In this document: piece by piece, positions 24,495-33,143 of the stretch
Layout: the number at the start of each line of letters is the position of its first letter
Numbering within the stretch: the stretch's first letter is position 1
NCBI GenBank assembly: GCA_019416425.1
Contig: DXXK01000073.1
Location: forward strand, 15,416 to 79,415
Length of the DNA stretch: 64,000 bases
Source of the DNA: Bacteroidales bacterium
GTDB lineage: Bacteria; Bacteroidota; Bacteroidia; Bacteroidales; Muribaculaceae
Direction of reading: 5' to 3'
Translations under genes and position numbers: made by a program
The notes under the pieces: model-generated
Told to the model about the DNA's origin: nothing
What the model saw: only the letters and a program-made list of their open reading frames with translations
Databases searched by the model: none

Positions 24495-25352
24495 TTAATG
24501 GTTGTTGATAAGTTTTGACGATTTTTTATCCCCCTTTAAGTTTAAAACAGCGTCAACTAAAAGTGGTTCAACACCGTAGGCAATAGCAAGATTTTTTTCT
24601 TTCAGCGCGGCATCGGTCTGGTACGAGCGCTGGTGCTGGAGCGACCGCAGCAGATGCAGATTGGCGCACTCCGGCCACTTGGCCAGGGCACCCACAGTCC
24701 AGTCCCGGGCCTGTATCTCGTAGCCGTTCTCCGTCATGATCAGCAGGAACTTGAACGCCACGGCCTCGTCCGCACGCAGTTTCAGCGATTGTTTGTAATG
24801 TTCTATGGCCCCTTTCACATCGTCGCGAGCAGCATCCAGGTCACCAAGGGCCGCCAATACCGCCGGATCGCCAGGTTTCAGGCTGTCCGAGCGCAGCAGG
24901 TCGCGGCGTGCCCGTTCCGGACGCGCCATGTTAAGCAGTCCGCGCATCTTCAGTGGCCATGCCTGCAGCGAGTCCAGCGCCAGCGTGCTGTCTATGTCTT
25001 TCAGACCCTCATCCGTATGGCCGAAAGCCAGTTCCGTCCACGCACGGTTGGACAGCAGAACCGTTGATTTCGGAGCACTGGACAATCCTACGGAATAGGC
25101 CTCCATGGCGCCGTCGTAATTCTCGCGATGCGTGCGCACCACTCCCAGGTTGGACCATAGCAGCCAGTTACTCTTGTTGGCCGGCTCATGACGCAATGCC
25201 GAGATTATGACCCGCTCTGCATCCTCCCAGTTGGCTTGTTTCATATATAAGTCGGCCGAATCAGCCAGCTCGACATATCTGTGCGTCAAAGTCTGGGCAC
25301 CCGCCGTCAAGACGGATGCCCAGCATATCAAGGTTATGATTCTTCTGATCAC
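24495..25352 (-). CDS. Exported tetratricopeptide-repeat protein
   Basis: This 285-residue protein has a signal peptide (MIRRIITLICWASVLTAGAQ) and several TPR units from about residue 25 to 240, with typical spacing such as NWLLWSNLGVVRTHRENYDGAMEAY and PAVLAALGDLDAARDDVKGAIEHY. It is probably a periplasmic scaffold. Its start overlaps the dsbD stop by four bases (ATGA), so it is translationally coupled to the disulfide reductase; the partner is unknown. Confidence 0.8.
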   Translation of the reverse strand: MIRRIITLICWASVLTAGAQTLTHRYVELADSADLYMKQANWEDAERVIISALRHEPANKSNWLLWSNLGVVRTHRENYDGAMEAYSVGLSSAPKSTVLLSNRAWTELAFGHTDEGLKDIDSTLALDSLQAWPLKMRGLLNMARPERARRDLLRSDSLKPGDPAVLAALGDLDAARDDVKGAIEHYKQSLKLRADEAVAFKFLLIMTENGYEIQARDWTVGALAKWPECANLHLLRSLQHQRSYQTDAALKEKNLAIAYGVEPLLVDAVLNLKGDKKSSKLINNH

Positions 25353-27373
25353 TTCTTTTCGTTCTTATAGTTTTCGATACCCTTCTTCAGGAATTCGGAG
25401 TATTTGGAGACATTCTCGTCGTAGCTGTAGCTGCCGTTCAGCGGCTTGCCCTCGTTGTCTACTATCACATAGTAGGGCTGGGCGTTCGCGCCGAACTTGT
25501 AGCGCTGCAGATAGCTCCACTTGTCGCCATAGGTACGCAGCGTAGTCTCGTCGCCGTTGCGTTCCTTGACGCGGATCGGTTCCGGCAGTGGAGCCTTGTC
25601 GTCCACCATCAGCGTCACGAACACGAAATCATTGTCGATGGTGTTCTTGATATCGGGGTTGGTCAGCACGGCAGCCTCCATCTTGCGGCAGTTCACGCAG
25701 CCGTAGCCCGAGAAATCGATCAGGACAGGCTTATGCTGCTTGGCGCCCAGTTCCATACCCTCGTCGAAGTTGTCGACCTGGGCGTGTGTCTCGCCTTCGT
25801 ATAAATTGAAGTCCTGGGTATACATTGGCGGCGAGAAGGCGCTGATGCTCTTCAGGGGCGCGCCCCACAGACCTGGAACCATATATACCGCGAAGGCCAG
25901 TGATATCAGGGCCAGCGAGAAGCGCGTCAGGCCGATGCGCTCCACCTTGTCGTCGTGAGGCAGTGTGACCCAACCCAAAAGATAACATCCTAACAGACCG
26001 AAAATAACGATCCACAGCGACAGGAACACCTCGCGGTCCATGATGCGCCATCCATAAGCCAGGTCGGCTACCGACAGGAACTTCAGCGCCAGCGCCAGCT
26101 CAAGGAATCCGAGCACCACCTTGACTGTGTTCATCCAGCCGCCCGACTTGGGCATGGACTTCAGCACGGAGGGGAAGCAGGCGAACAGCGCGAAGGGGAT
26201 GGCCAGCGCAAGCGCGAAACCGAACATGCCGATCGCGGGCGAGATGAAGTTGCTCGTAGCGGCGGCTTCGACCAGCAGCGTGCCGATGATCGGGCCTGTG
26301 CAGCTGAACGAAACCAGCGACAGCGTGAACGCCATGAAGAATATCGACAGATAGCCCGTGGTGGAGTCCACCTTGGAGTCCATCTTGTTGGTCCACTTGG
26401 CCGGGAGCGTCAGCTCGAAGCCACCCATGAACGAGATGGCGAATATGACCAGCAGAATGAAGAACGCAATATTGAATCCGGCTGAGGTGGCAAGCTCGTT
26501 CAATGCCGATGCTCCGAACAGGGCGGTCACCACCAGGCCGAGCAGCACGTAGATCACGATGATGCTGGCGCCATAGATGGCAGCCGAGCCGACGGCCTTG
26601 CGCCGGCTCTTGTTCTGCTTCAGGAAGAAGCTGACAGTCATTGGGATCATTGGCCATACGCATGGGGTCACCAATGCGATCAGACCTCCGATCAGACCGG
26701 CTATGAAGATGTACCACAGCGAGCGTTCCTGCTGGCCTGGATCCTTCTCGAACACCTTCAGCTCGGCCTCCACGTTGGTCCACCATTTGTCGGCGTTGAC
26801 TCCGCTCATGTTGGCGGCGGGCAGCAGCGCAGGTCCTGCGGCCTGGAGCGAGTCGGTCATTGTGGCGATGGCCTCGGCAGCCTTTTCCTCGTCCTTAAGT
26901 TTTTCCGCTTCCTGCTTGACCTCGGAGGTCATCGGGGCAGTTCCCTTGAACTGATGCGAGCTGTTGACTCGGAAGCATCCCGTGTCGTCGCATACCTGAC
27001 CCTGCACCTCGACTCGGACTTCCCAGTTCTTGTCGGCAGGTTTCAGCTTCTGCGTGAAGCTGACCGCGCCTGTGTAGAAATACTCGTCCACCTCGAAGAC
27101 ATCGTTGTACTCCTTGAGGTAGTTCTTGTTGGCCTGTGGAGCGCCGTCCAGGGCACATCCCTTGGTCTCGAAATGGAACTGCAGGGGCTGGCCGCCGCCG
27201 TCAGGTGTGTTCGGAGCGTACAGGTGGAATCCGGGGTCGATCTGGGCCGATATGACCACGGACGGACTTGCCGTATTGTCACCGATGATCTTGTAGCTCC
27301 ACGAAACATGGTCCGCCAGCGCCGGCAGTGCTGTCAAAGCCAGTATCGTCAGTAGGTTCAGGATTTTTTTCAT
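25349..27373 (-). CDS. dsbD: Thiol:disulfide interchange protein DsbD family
   Basis: The 674-residue protein has a signal peptide (1-20), an N-terminal periplasmic immunoglobulin-like domain (about 25-140) with Cys pairs such as CDDTGC, a cytochrome-c-biogenesis-type membrane core of about eight helices (about 225-470), and a C-terminal thioredoxin domain with CVNC (about 557-560) in DFSGYGCVNCRKM. It carries electrons from cytoplasmic thioredoxin to periplasmic thiols. The TPR gene follows with a 4-bp overlap. It is transcribed divergently from the iorA operon. Confidence 0.9.
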   Translation of the reverse strand: MKKILNLLTILALTALPALADHVSWSYKIIGDNTASPSVVISAQIDPGFHLYAPNTPDGGGQPLQFHFETKGCALDGAPQANKNYLKEYNDVFEVDEYFYTGAVSFTQKLKPADKNWEVRVEVQGQVCDDTGCFRVNSSHQFKGTAPMTSEVKQEAEKLKDEEKAAEAIATMTDSLQAAGPALLPAANMSGVNADKWWTNVEAELKVFEKDPGQQERSLWYIFIAGLIGGLIALVTPCVWPMIPMTVSFFLKQNKSRRKAVGSAAIYGASIIVIYVLLGLVVTALFGASALNELATSAGFNIAFFILLVIFAISFMGGFELTLPAKWTNKMDSKVDSTTGYLSIFFMAFTLSLVSFSCTGPIIGTLLVEAAATSNFISPAIGMFGFALALAIPFALFACFPSVLKSMPKSGGWMNTVKVVLGFLELALALKFLSVADLAYGWRIMDREVFLSLWIVIFGLLGCYLLGWVTLPHDDKVERIGLTRFSLALISLAFAVYMVPGLWGAPLKSISAFSPPMYTQDFNLYEGETHAQVDNFDEGMELGAKQHKPVLIDFSGYGCVNCRKMEAAVLTNPDIKNTIDNDFVFVTLMVDDKAPLPEPIRVKERNGDETTLRTYGDKWSYLQRYKFGANAQPYYVIVDNEGKPLNGSYSYDENVSKYSEFLKKGIENYKNEKK

Positions 27374-27427
27374 CGCGTTTGATGTTGTTTTATTCAGCTG
27401 TTTTTTATGTGAACTTAGCCATAATTT

Positions 27428-27459
27428 TTTGCTAAATTACAAAATATCCATTATATTTG
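27428..27459 (+). promoter_or_regulatory. Promoter of the ior operon
   Basis: TTTG (27428-27431), 20 bases, TATATTTG (27452-27459): an exact match to the consensus, predicting a leader of about 70 bases. Confidence 0.88.
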
Positions 27460-27537
27460 CAATTAATATTTAGAAGTTGCTTCATAAGCATTGCTTCGAA
27501 CCAAGCCAGACATACCTAAAGACCTTAAATAAAACAC

Positions 27538-29169
27538 ATGAAAACAAAACGACTGCTTCTTGGCGACGAGGCTCTGGCCCTGGGCGCCATCAATGCCGGT
27601 TTATCGGGGGCCTACGCCTATCCCGGCACTCCGTCCACCGAGATTCTGGAGTATGTCCAGACCAACGCCACGGCTCGTCAGCGCGGCATCCACTCACACT
27701 GGTCCTCCAACGAGAAGACTGCCGTCGAGGCGGCGCTGGGCATGTCGTACTGCGGCAAACGCGCCATCACATCCATGAAACATGTGGGACTGAACGTAGC
27801 CGCCGACCCGTTCGTTAATTCCGGCATGACCGGAGCCAACGGCGGTCTGCTGGTCATCGTGGCCGACGATCCCTCCATGCATTCGTCGCAGAACGAGCAG
27901 GATTCACGCTACTACGGCGCCTTCGCCATGCTGCCCATGCTGGAGCCGAGCGACCAGCAGGAGGCCTACGACATGGCCCGTTACGGCTTCGAGATGTCGG
28001 AACGCAATTGTATTCCCGTCCTGACGCGCATGGTGACACGTCTGTCGCATTCGCGCGCTGTCGTGGAGACCGATGCCGAGCCCATGCACGAGAATAAGCT
28101 GCATTACCCCGCCAATCCCCGCCAATGGGTATTGATGCCGGCTGTCTCCAAGGTGCGCAACCGTCAGCTGATCAAGGATCAGGAGCTTTTCGTGGCCGAA
28201 TCGGAGAAATCACCCTTCAACCGCTACGAGGATGCCGGCGACAGGACGCTGGGAATCATAGCCAGCGGCATAGCGTATAATTACCTGCAGGAGGCTTTCG
28301 GGGGCAAGGTGCCGTTCCCGGTAGTGAAGATCGGCCAGTATCCGCTCCCGTCCGCCATGCTGCACCGCCTGCAGCAGGAGTGCGACGAGATTCTGGTCCT
28401 GGAGGAGGGACAGCCTTTCATCGAAGGCAGGATCGCCGGCCTGCTCTATGAAGGCAAGCCCATACACGGCAAGCTCACGGGCGATGTGGTCCGTGATGGC
28501 GAGCTGTGTCCCGACCAGGTGCTCGAGACTATGCGCAGGCTACGTCCCGACGCTCCGGGCCTGATGCTCCGTGACATACCCGCCAAGTCCGAGCTGGTAG
28601 TGTCGCGTCCGCCGGCATTGTGCCAGGGTTGCGGACACCGCGATGTTTACGCTTCCATGAACGCAGCGCTGGAGAAGTATCCCGATGCCAAGGTGTTCGG
28701 TGACATCGGTTGCTACACGCTGGGATTCCTGAAGCCGTTCAACGCCATTGACTCCTGTGTCGACATGGGGGCCTCCATCACCATGGCCAAGGGTGCGGCC
28801 GACGCCGGTCAGTTCCCTTCGCTGGCCATCATCGGCGACTCCACCTTCACCCATTCCGGCATGACCGGACTGCTGGACGCCATCAACGAGGACAGCAACA
28901 TCGTAGTGGTGATTTCCGACAATCTGACCACCGGAATGACCGGAGGCCAGGATTCGCAGGGCACCGGCAAGCTTGAGGAGATCTGTCTGGGACTGGGCGC
29001 CGACCCGAAGCATGTGCGAACCATCGACTCGCTGCCCAAACTCCATCGGGAGATGCAGGCGCTGTTCGAGGAGGAGATCAACCATAAGGGACTGTCAGTA
29101 ATAATTTCGCGTCGCGAGTGCATCCAGACCGCTCGCCGTCACGCATCGGCCAAGGCCGCTAAAAAATAA
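27538..29169 (+). CDS. iorA: Indolepyruvate ferredoxin oxidoreductase alpha subunit (no C-terminal ferredoxin domain)
   Basis: This 543-residue subunit oxidatively decarboxylates aryl-2-keto acids to aryl-acetyl-CoA. Features seen are the N-terminal pyrimidine-binding part (GAYAYPGTPSTEILEY), ALCQGCGHRDVY (about 362-367) before the TPP-binding domain, and the TPP motif GDSTFTHSGMTGLLDAINE (from about 433). Ordinary IorA proteins run to about 600 residues and end in two 4Fe-4S motifs. Here the protein ends about 20 residues after VIISRREC with no CxxCxxC, so electrons must leave through a separate ferredoxin or another centre. It heads a four-gene operon; iorB follows after 6 bp. Confidence 0.9.
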   Translation: MKTKRLLLGDEALALGAINAGLSGAYAYPGTPSTEILEYVQTNATARQRGIHSHWSSNEKTAVEAALGMSYCGKRAITSMKHVGLNVAADPFVNSGMTGANGGLLVIVADDPSMHSSQNEQDSRYYGAFAMLPMLEPSDQQEAYDMARYGFEMSERNCIPVLTRMVTRLSHSRAVVETDAEPMHENKLHYPANPRQWVLMPAVSKVRNRQLIKDQELFVAESEKSPFNRYEDAGDRTLGIIASGIAYNYLQEAFGGKVPFPVVKIGQYPLPSAMLHRLQQECDEILVLEEGQPFIEGRIAGLLYEGKPIHGKLTGDVVRDGELCPDQVLETMRRLRPDAPGLMLRDIPAKSELVVSRPPALCQGCGHRDVYASMNAALEKYPDAKVFGDIGCYTLGFLKPFNAIDSCVDMGASITMAKGAADAGQFPSLAIIGDSTFTHSGMTGLLDAINEDSNIVVVISDNLTTGMTGGQDSQGTGKLEEICLGLGADPKHVRTIDSLPKLHREMQALFEEEINHKGLSVIISRRECIQTARRHASAKAAKK

Positions 29170-29175
29170 GAAGCC

Positions 29176-29763
29176 ATGAAAAGTGATATCATATTGGCCG
29201 GTGTCGGCGGTCAGGGAATCCTGACGATAGCAACGATATTAGGGTCGGCTGCGCTTGCCGACGGTCTGCATCTGAAGCAGGCGGAGGTCCATGGAATGAG
29301 CCAGCGCGGCGGGGACGTGCAGTCCAACCTGCGCATCAGCAGCGATTCCATTCATTCGGACCTGATTCCTCAGGGAGCAGCGGACCTGATTGTCTCGCTG
29401 GAGCCTATGGAGGCGTTGCGTTACCTGCAGTTCCTGGCTCCTGACGGCTGGATAGTCACATCGACGCTGCCGTTTGTGAACATCGACAACTATCCCGAGA
29501 TGGAGGCCATCGAGCAGGAGCTTGCGCACCGAGAGAACACCATAGCTTTCGACATGGAGGCCGCTGCCAAGGAGGTTGCCTCCGCACGTAGCTCCAATCT
29601 GGTGCTGCTGGGAGCGGCTTCTCCGTTCATCGACATCCCGGCCGAGAAGATCGAAGCTGCCATCGCCGACGTGTTCGGACGTAAGGGCGATACCGTGGTG
29701 CAGACCAATATCGCCGCGTTCCGTCTGGGCCGCGAGCGTGCCTTGAATATGAAGAACAATTAA
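29176..29763 (+). CDS. iorB: Indolepyruvate oxidoreductase beta subunit
   Basis: This 195-residue gamma-type subunit starts with the family hallmark LAGVGGQGILTIATILG, followed by EVHGMSQRGGDVQSNLRI, and has the usual length. It forms the IorAB complex with the product of the gene just upstream. It lies 6 bp after iorA and 12 bp before the aminotransferase, which supplies the keto acid substrate. Confidence 0.93.
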   Translation: MKSDIILAGVGGQGILTIATILGSAALADGLHLKQAEVHGMSQRGGDVQSNLRISSDSIHSDLIPQGAADLIVSLEPMEALRYLQFLAPDGWIVTSTLPFVNIDNYPEMEAIEQELAHRENTIAFDMEAAAKEVASARSSNLVLLGAASPFIDIPAEKIEAAIADVFGRKGDTVVQTNIAAFRLGRERALNMKNN

Positions 29764-29775
29764 TACCGATACAGC

Positions 29776-31083
29776 ATGTTCCCGATAAATGACCAAGAAT
29801 TCCAATCGGCGGTCGATAAGCTGTCGATCATGGATGTGGCCGGAGCCACAATCCGGCAGATAGTTAGCCTGGCACACGAGCTTGAGGCCCGTACCGGTGA
29901 GTCGATGATACATCTGGAGATCGGCAATCCGGGACTGGAGGCCGAGCGCATTGGTGTCGAGGCCGAGATGGCGGCGCTGGATCGCGGCATCGCCAACCAG
30001 TATCCTCCCATCCAGGGTATAAAGGAACTGAAACATGCCGGACTGCGTTTTCTGAAGCGTTTCCTGGACATAGACATCAGTGGCCAGGGTATTGTCCCGA
30101 CAGTTGGCTCCATGCAGGGCAGTTTCACACTCCAGCTCATTCTGGAGCAGCGGCTCAAGGGACAGAAGGACACCATGCTGTTCCTGATGCCCGGATTCCC
30201 CGCCAACCGCCAGCAGGCCAAGGTGCTCGGCATCAAGCACGAGCAGTTCGATATCTACAAGTACCGCGGCAAGAAACTGGAGGAGAAGCTGGAAAGTTAC
30301 CTCAAGAAGGGAAACATCACCGGCATTCTCTACAGTAATCCAAACAACCCCGCATGGACCAACCTTACGGAAGAGGAACTGGAGATTATCGGACGTCTGG
30401 CAACCAAATACGACGCAATCGTAATCGAGGATCTGGCTTACTTCGGAATGGATTTCCGCACCAATGTGATGAATCCTGGGACGACGGGAGTGACCGTAGC
30501 CAGATACACCGATAACTACGTGCTGTTGCTGTCGGGTTCCAAGATCTTCAGTTACGCCGGACAGCGAATCGCGCTTGTCTGCATCGGCGACGCGGTCTAT
30601 AACCGCAAGTACGAGTATCTGGAGAAGTTCTACGAGATGCCTAAGTTAGGCGACGCCTATATATTCGGAGTCCTGTATGTGGCTTCGTCCGGTACGGCGC
30701 ATTCGGCGCAGTTCGCCCTGGCCCGCATGCTGGATGCCGCAGTCGACGGCGAGCTGGATTTCGTGGAGGATTGCTCGGAATACGGGCGCCGCGGCGGAAT
30801 CATGAAGAAGCTGTTCACCGACAACGGCTTCCACATTGTCTACGATATGGACGGTGACCGTCCTATAGCCGACGGGTTCTTTTTTACGGCCGGATACGGC
30901 GACATGACGGGCGCCGAGCTACAGAAGGAGCTGCTCAAGTACGGTGTGGCATCCATCGCGCTGGACACAACCGGTAGCGAGCAGCCAGGCATACGTGTCT
31001 GCGTCTCTGCCATGTCCCGCCCCGAGCAGTTCGAGACTCTGGAACGCTATCTGAAGATATTCAACGAGGATCATAAGAAATGA
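29776..31083 (+). CDS. PLP-dependent class I/II aminotransferase
   Basis: The 435-residue enzyme has fold-type I features: IHLEIGNPGLEAERIGVEAE, YSNPNNPAWTNLTEEELEIIG (cofactor-pocket Asn), IEDLAYFGMDF and the Schiff-base lysine in LLSGSKIFSYAGQRIAL. Its place between iorB and a CoA hydrolase/transferase gene suggests it deaminates aromatic or branched amino acids to the keto acids used by IorAB. It overlaps the next gene by four bases (ATGA). The substrate is inferred from context. Confidence 0.87.
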   Translation: MFPINDQEFQSAVDKLSIMDVAGATIRQIVSLAHELEARTGESMIHLEIGNPGLEAERIGVEAEMAALDRGIANQYPPIQGIKELKHAGLRFLKRFLDIDISGQGIVPTVGSMQGSFTLQLILEQRLKGQKDTMLFLMPGFPANRQQAKVLGIKHEQFDIYKYRGKKLEEKLESYLKKGNITGILYSNPNNPAWTNLTEEELEIIGRLATKYDAIVIEDLAYFGMDFRTNVMNPGTTGVTVARYTDNYVLLLSGSKIFSYAGQRIALVCIGDAVYNRKYEYLEKFYEMPKLGDAYIFGVLYVASSGTAHSAQFALARMLDAAVDGELDFVEDCSEYGRRGGIMKKLFTDNGFHIVYDMDGDRPIADGFFFTAGYGDMTGAELQKELLKYGVASIALDTTGSEQPGIRVCVSAMSRPEQFETLERYLKIFNEDHKK

Positions 31084-32381
31084 GCGACATCAAGTATATG
31101 ACTGCGGCTCAGGCCGTCAAGCTGATTGACAGCGGTGACCATGTCTACATTCAAGGGTCCACATCCATACCCGAAGTGCTGTGCGAGGCTCTGGCTGAAC
31201 GTGGCCACGAATTGAGGGACGTGGTGGTCTACAGCGGCTTTGCCGTTGCCCGCAGGCCCTCGCCGTTGTGCCGCCCGGAGTTCAAGGATACGTTCCTGGT
31301 CGACTCATTCTTCATCTCCAACGCCTTCCGCAACTACATCAACGAGGGTTACGGCACGATGACTCCCCGCTTCCTGGGCGAGGTGCCCGAGCTGTTCCGC
31401 GATGCAACTTGTCCCGTGGATGTGGCGCTGATCAACTGCTCCATGCCTGATGCCGAGGGTTACGTCAGTTTCGGAGTATCTGCTGACCTGGCCACTGCCG
31501 CCGTGGAATGCGCCGACCGTGTCATAGCGCAGATCAATCCCCGTGTACCCTTCACGCCCGGTGACGCAGTGATACACCTGTCGCAGCTTGCAGCGGCGGT
31601 TATGGTCGACGAGCCGCTGGTGGAGGTACCCACGGCCACACCCACCGAGGCCGAGATCCGTATCGGCAACAGCATCGCCGAGCTGATTCCCGACGGAGCC
31701 ACGCTGCAGATAGGCGTGGGAGGCATCCCCAACGCCGTGATACGCGCCCTGATGGACCATAAGCACCTTGGACTGCATACAGAGGCCATGACCGACGGTG
31801 TGCTGCCGTTGCTGGAGAAGGGTGTGATTGACAACTCTCAGAAACGCGTCATGCCCGGCAAGTCCGTGGCGTCGCTGGCGCTGGGCTCGCAGGCGCTCTA
31901 TGATTTCCTGGACCATAACGAGGACATAGTGTTCAAGGATGTGGCCTGGACCAACAACCCATTCACCATCGCACAGAATCCCAAGGTGATGTCCATCAAC
32001 TCCTGTCTGGAGATTGATCTGACGGGTCAGGTGTGCGCCGATTCCATCGGCACGCGAATGTTCTCGGGCGTCGGCGGACAGCATGACTTTGTCTACGGCT
32101 CCAGCCGCAGCGAGGGCGGTCTCTCGTTCCTGGCCATGCTGTCCACCACCAATAAGGGTGTAAACAAGATCAAGCCTGTGCTGACACCTGGCGCCGGTGT
32201 GGTTACGACCCGTTTCCAGACCAACTACATCGTCACGGAGAACGGCATCGTGAACCTGCGCGGCAAGAATCTGGCCGAGCGTGCCAGGTTGATGATATCG
32301 GTGGCTGCGCCGCAATTCCGCGAGGAACTGGAGCGTGCCGCAGCCGAGCGCTTCGGATACAGTTTCCTCCGTTTACGGTAA
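31080..32381 (+). CDS. Acetyl-CoA hydrolase/CoA-transferase family protein
   Basis: The 433-residue protein belongs to the Cat1/Cat2-like acetyl-CoA hydrolase/transferase family: LIDSGDHVYIQGSTSIPEVL at the start, LQIGVGGIPNAVIRAL (CoA-binding loop), FSGVGGQHDFVYGSSRSEGG, and the catalytic glutamate in NYIVTENGIVNLRGK (about residue 386). It should remove CoA from the acyl-CoA made by IorAB, most usefully by transfer to acetate. This would complete a pathway from amino acid to aryl or branched acid. It is the last gene before the terminator at 32410-32442. Confidence 0.87.
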   Translation: MSDIKYMTAAQAVKLIDSGDHVYIQGSTSIPEVLCEALAERGHELRDVVVYSGFAVARRPSPLCRPEFKDTFLVDSFFISNAFRNYINEGYGTMTPRFLGEVPELFRDATCPVDVALINCSMPDAEGYVSFGVSADLATAAVECADRVIAQINPRVPFTPGDAVIHLSQLAAAVMVDEPLVEVPTATPTEAEIRIGNSIAELIPDGATLQIGVGGIPNAVIRALMDHKHLGLHTEAMTDGVLPLLEKGVIDNSQKRVMPGKSVASLALGSQALYDFLDHNEDIVFKDVAWTNNPFTIAQNPKVMSINSCLEIDLTGQVCADSIGTRMFSGVGGQHDFVYGSSRSEGGLSFLAMLSTTNKGVNKIKPVLTPGAGVVTTRFQTNYIVTENGIVNLRGKNLAERARLMISVAAPQFREELERAAAERFGYSFLRLR

Positions 32382-32409
32382 CCCCGAAACCACATAAACA
32401 GACAGAGAG

Positions 32410-32442
32410 AATCCCGGCTCAGGTAGACTGGCCGGGATTTTT
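32410..32442 (+). terminator. Rho-independent terminator of the ior operon
   Basis: AATCCCGGC (32410-32418) pairs with GCCGGGATT (32431-32439), followed by T residues to 32442. Confidence 0.88.
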
Positions 32443-32519
32443 ATGCTGTGTTAATTTTGAATTCTGGATTTGCGTTAACTCTTTGTAATATTAAAAGGCG
32501 AATTAAACACATGTTCCGG

Positions 32520-32858
32520 TTATTCTCCGAACAAGCGTGCGAACAGGCTTGGCTTACCTTCGGGCTTGAAGTTGACGTTCAGGTTATCGTCCACTTTCGA
32601 GAAGAAAAGTATGTGGTCGCGGAACACGAATGCTACCTCGCGGTCAAACTCCAGGATGGCGTTCAGGCTTCGGATCAGAAATCGTTTGAAAGGGGAGAAA
32701 TCCTCTACATTGCCCAGGACTATTTCGAAATCGTTGCTCTGAAGCGTATGATGCGGCTTCAGCAGGTCGATGAAGTAAGGGATGTTTAGTTCCTCCATGT
32801 GCTTCGGCGGCTTGCTGTAATTCTTATATATTTCCTTTATGACTTCTTTCGTAATCAT
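32520..32858 (-). CDS. Conserved hypothetical cytoplasmic protein
   Basis: This 112-residue soluble protein begins MITKEVIKEIYKNYSKPPKH and is mixed alpha/beta in appearance, with FVFRDHILFFSKVDDNLNVNF near the end. There is no signal peptide or membrane segment. It is isolated between the ior terminator and the mmd operon. The 285-base stretch upstream (32859-33143) is AT-rich and holds the mmd terminator but no promoter I can assign. No family recognised. Confidence 0.6.
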   Translation of the reverse strand: MITKEVIKEIYKNYSKPPKHMEELNIPYFIDLLKPHHTLQSNDFEIVLGNVEDFSPFKRFLIRSLNAILEFDREVAFVFRDHILFFSKVDDNLNVNFKPEGKPSLFARLFGE

Positions 32859-33061
32859 CTGGATGTCCGGTTTACTCAGTACATAGAGGGTGTCATATGT
32901 GCTGAGGATAGTTCAGTCTATGATATGGCTTCTCTGGTCTTAGGAGTCATTGTTCATGGCTTCTATGATTGTAACGTTTAATTTCTATAATTGTTTAACA
33001 AAAGCTAAACTTTAACAAAATTATCAAATATAATTAACATGAAAATCGTACATTCAGAGTG

Positions 33062-33111
33062 AAAAATAACACATGCCGGTCACCTTGCGGCAATCGGCAT
33101 GTGTTATTTTT
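33062..33111 (-). terminator. Terminator of the mce-mmd operon
   Basis: AAAAATAACACATGCCG (33062-33078) pairs perfectly with its reverse complement at 33095-33111, a 17-bp stem with a 16-base loop ending in T residues on either strand. Confidence 0.9.
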
Positions 33112-33143
33112 GCTGTGGGCGTTCACGCCCAATGTGGGACGGA

